From Haplomitrium mnioides (lineage: Eukaryota; Marchantiophyta; Haplomitriopsida; Calobryales): a stretch of DNA of 23,226 nucleotides. The stretch covers positions 41,823-65,048 of the forward strand of contig JBNGIS010008120.1 of NCBI GenBank assembly GCA_049999725.1. The letters run 5' to 3'. The notes below the pieces were generated by a model, which was not told the DNA's origin, searched no databases, and saw only the letters and a list, made by a program, of their open reading frames with translations. Within the stretch, counting starts at the first letter, position 1. Each line of letters starts with the position of its first letter. Made by a program: the position numbers and the translations under genes. Of this stretch, positions 19,998 to 23,226 are shown piece by piece.

Positions 19998-20002
19998 TAT
20001 CG
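19998..20002. repeat. Right target-site duplication of copia copy 2 (TATCG)
   Basis: Same 5 bp as 12838-12842. Joining the flanks gives a normal monomer (CTATCGGAATTTACC) with marker spacing of 117 bp across the site. Confidence 0.9.
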
Positions 20003-22440
20003 GAATTTACCATGGGTCAAAAGTATAGCCTACTTTCAAACCGAGCTTGATACTTAAATCTAAAATCTAGCGTGGGAAACAACCAAAGGTAAAATAAAGT
20101 AAACAATAACATGAAATAGCTTATTGGAATTTATAGGGCGTCAAAAGTATAGCCTACTTTGAAACCCATTTACATAGTCAAATGTAGCATGGGAAGGCAA
20201 ACAAGGGTAAAATAAAGTAAACAATAATATAAAATAGCTTATAGGAATTTACAATGGGTCAAAAGTATAGCCTAACTTGAAACCCATTTACATAGTCAAA
20301 TGTAGCATGGGAAAGCAACCAGTGGTGAAATAAAGTAAAAAATAATATAAAATAGCTTAAAGGAATTTACCATCGGTCTAAACTAAAGCCTACTTTGAAA
20401 ATAAGCTAGATAGTCAAATCTACTATGGGAAAGTTACCAAGAATGAAATAAAGTAAACAAAAATATAAAATAGCTAATAGGAATTTAACATGGGTCAAAA
20501 GTATTGCCTACTTTGAAAGGTAGTTAGATAGTAAACTTAGCTTGGAAAAGCAATCGAGGGTAAAATAAAGTAAGCAAAAATAAAAAATAGCTTATAGTAA
20601 TTAACTATGGGTCAAAAGTGTAGCCTACTTTCAAACCGAGTTAGATAGTCAATCTAGCTTGGGAAAGCAACTACAGGTAAAATAAAGTAAACAATAATAT
20701 AAAATAGCCTATACGAATTTATCATAGGTCAAAAGTATAGCCTACTTTGAAACCCAGTTAGATAGTCAAATCTAAAATATGGTGTGGGAAACAACAAAAG
20801 GTGAAACAAAGTAAACAATAACATAAAATAGCTTATCGGAATTTACTATGGGTCTAAAGTATAGCCTAGTTTGAAACCTAGCTAGATAGTCAAATCTAGT
20901 ATGGGAAAGCAACCAAGGATAAAATAAAGTAAAAAATAATATAAAAAAAGCATATAGGAATTTAGGGTAGGTTAAAAGCAAAGCCTACTTTGAAACCGAG
21001 CTAGATAGTCAAATCTAGTATGGGAAAGCAACCAAGAGTTAAATAAAGTAAACAATAATATAAAATAGCTTACAAGAATTTACGAGGGGTCTAAAGTATA
21101 GCCTACTTTGAAACCAAGCTAGATAGTCAAATCTAGCATGAGAGTGTAACCAAGTGTTAAACAAAGTGAACAATAATATAAAATAGCTTGTAGGAATTTA
21201 CTATAGGTCAAAAGTGTAGCCTACTTTGAAACCCAGCTAGATAGTCAAATCTAGCATGGCAAAGCAACCAAGAGTGAAATGAAAAAAGCAATAATATAAA
21301 AATGATTATAGGAATTTACCATGGGTCAAAAGTATAGCCTAATTTAAAACCGAGCTAGATAGTCAAATCTAAAATCTAGCTTCGGAAACAACTAAAGGTA
21401 AAATAAAGTAAACAATAATATAAATAGTTAATAGGAAAGTAGAATGGGCCAAAAGTATAGCCTACTTTGAAACCCATTTACATGGTCAAATGTAGCATGG
21501 GAAAGCAAGGAGTGGTAAAATAAAGTAAACAATAATATAACATAGCTTATAGGAATTTACCATCGGTCTAAACTAAAGCCTTCTTTGAAAATGAGCTAGA
21601 TAGTCAAATCTATTATGGAAAATTTACCAAGGATGAAATAAAGTAAACAAAAATATAAAATAGCTAATAGGAATTTAACATGGGTCAAAATTATAGCCTA
21701 CTTTGAGAGCTAGTTAGATAGTAAACCTAGCTTGAGAAAGCAACAGAGGGTAAAATAAAGTAAACAATAATAAAAATTAGCCTATAGGAATTTACCATGA
21801 GTCCAAACTATAGCTTACTTTGAAACCCAGCTAGATAGTCAAATCTAAAATCAAGTGTGGGAAACAACCAAAGGAAAATTAAAGTAAACAGTAATATAAA
21901 ATAGCTTATAGGAATTTACCAATTGTCAAAAGTATAGCCTACTTCAAAATCTACTTAGATACTCAAATCTAGCATGGGAAAGCAACCTAGGGTAAAATAA
22001 AGTAGACAATAATATAAAATAGAACATAGGAATTTACCATAGGTCAAAAGTATAGCCTACTTCAAAATCGAGCTAGATAGTCAAAAATAGCGTGGAAAAG
22101 TAACTAGAAGTAAAATAATTTAAACAATAGTATAAAATAGCTTATAGGAATTTACCATGTGTCAAAAGTATAGCCTATTTTGAAACTTAGTTAGATAGTC
22201 AATCTACCTTAGGAATGCAACCAAGGGTAAAATAAAGTAAACAATAATATAAAATAGTGTGTAGGAGTTTACCATGCGTCAAAAGTGTAGTCTACTTTGA
22301 AACCGAGTTGCATAGTCAAATTTAGCTTGGGGAACCAAGCAAGGGTAAAATAAAGTAAACAATAGTATAAAATAGGTTAAAGGAATTTACCATCAAAAGT
22401 ATACCCTACTATGAAACCAAGATAGATAGTCAAATCTAGC
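20003..22440. repeat. 118-bp tandem array, right part (about 21 monomers)
   Basis: The marker recurs at 20018, 20142, 20260, 20378, 20496, 20613, 20730, 20854, 20973, 21091, 21209, 21327, 21450, 21568, 21686, 21803, 21927, 22045, 22163, 22280 and 22394. Long (about 124 bp) monomers carry an extra AAATCT in the CAAATCTAAAATCTAGC segment. Monomers 20260-20496 resemble 21450-21686, one block of ten units later, which shows a higher-order duplication. No transcription unit is seen. Confidence 0.95.
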
Positions 22441-22746
22441 GTTGGAAAACAATTTTAGGATTATTTCTATTATACTTATTTTATATCATATTAATATATT
22501 TAATATTATTTTTACTATATTTATATTATTATATTATATTATATTATATTATTTGTTTAATAGGTACCTCTTTCTATCTCTTTTTTATTATTTAATATTA
22601 TTTAATATTTTATTTAATATTATTCCCTTTAAACTATTTTATTAATATTTAAATTTATCCTCTATCTTTTGTTCAAAGCCTGCACTTTGTATTTTAAATT
22701 TTTTTAATAATATTATTTATTTATTATTTTATTATTATATTGTTAT
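22441..22746. other. AT-rich low-complexity stretch
   Basis: Very AT-rich, with ATT/TAT runs such as the repeated TATAT near 22524-22551. No gene or element end could be recognised; it joins the array to copia copy 3. Confidence 0.7.
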
Positions 22747-22844
22747 AGTACTATAGGATAAACCCTATCTATACCATACACAAGGCACATACAGAAGGAA
22801 TTGGTCTACGAAAATTATCTCAACTCAACAGAAAGCAAAATTGA
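22747..22844 (+). pseudogene. pol: Copia copy 3, C-terminal RNase H remnant
   Basis: AAACCCTATCTATACC to TGA 22842-22844 aligns with the end of RNase H in copy 2: a KPLPPSLH-like segment, one frame shift, then GIGLRKLSQL against GIGLRKLSIL. Everything upstream of this point is missing, replaced by low-complexity DNA and the array. Confidence 0.75.
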
Positions 22845-23226
22845 CATATCATTTTATATGATTCAGACTCTTTTCAAGTTTTATATTATGCTTTATGTTA
22901 TTGAGTATTATGTTTTAACTATGCAGTTTGTTTTACAGATATTCAAGCGACACTACGTCGACACTAATGATGTATGCATGTTTTTCACAAGATAGAGGAG
23001 GGCTCACAAGTTATCCATACAGATGCAAGGAGCCATCAACAACATAGCGCCAACTACAATACTACAACAGAGATTTGCGTGATGATTGGTATCTACATTT
23101 TTCAAACAATCTATTTTTTGATGTAAATGCACTACACGTGGTGGCACTCTTTCCCTCAAAAGAAAGCAGGAGGGTTTTAATGAGACCACACCTGTAGCAG
23201 CATATTGATATAAACTAGTCCTAGAA
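22845..23226 (+). other. 3' UTR of copia copy 3, running off the window
   Basis: No coding potential is visible. It carries the conserved hairpin about 300 bp after the RNase H stop. By the spacing in copies 1 and 2, its 3' LTR should start about 50-60 bp beyond the right edge. Confidence 0.6.
23144..23188 (+). promoter_or_regulatory. Conserved 3' UTR hairpin motif, copy 3
   Basis: CACTCTTTCCCTC, loop, GAGGGTTTTAATGAGACC. The stem pairs CCCTC (23153-23157) with GAGGG (23170-23174); the last pair is C-G where copy 2 has T-A. Confidence 0.65.

Noticed and set aside
11154-22440. CRISPR-like or gene-family reading of the direct repeats
   Set aside because: Repeats are contiguous 118-bp monomers with no unique spacers, imperfect copies, no cas genes and no open frames; a plant tandem repeat fits.

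Overview
This window looks like nuclear DNA from a land plant with a large, repeat-rich genome. A gymnosperm or similar lineage is possible, but that is only an impression. No intact host gene, RNA gene, CRISPR array or bacterial feature is visible. Nearly everything is retrotransposon or satellite: four LTR-element copies, one tandem array, and one captured piece of a host R2R3-MYB gene.

Left block (1-5408, minus strand, GC-rich): an LTR element read right to left. Its LTR starts are recognisable at 5408 and 65 by the same hairpin-containing terminus, and a polypurine tract sits just before the second one. Between them are a very long 5' LTR (about 3.5 kb if the proposed end is right) and one gag-like frame with a degenerate zinc knuckle and several stops. 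There is no protease, integrase or reverse transcriptase, so it looks non-autonomous.

Middle block (about 5409-11108, plus strand, AT-rich): Ty1/copia copy 1. It is heavily decayed but collinear: gag, protease, integrase, RT, RNase H, a 3' UTR hairpin and a candidate 3' LTR.

Right block (11154-22440): a tandem array of about 118-bp monomers (about 35 copies), split by Ty1/copia copy 2 (12843-19997). Copy 2 is flanked by a 5-bp target duplication (TATCG), and the array continues in exact phase once the element is removed. Copy 2 is related to copy 1 and better preserved, but carries several stops and frameshifts. Its reverse transcriptase has an unusually long linker with in-frame repeats. 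Its 3' UTR contains an intronless MYB-repeat fragment followed by a poly(A) run, most simply explained as capture of a spliced mRNA.

Right edge (22441-23226): AT-rich low-complexity DNA, then the RNase H tail and 3' UTR of Ty1/copia copy 3, whose 3' LTR would lie beyond the window.

The three copia copies share a hairpin motif in the 3' UTR whose stem covaries among them. None of the elements looks able to move by itself.
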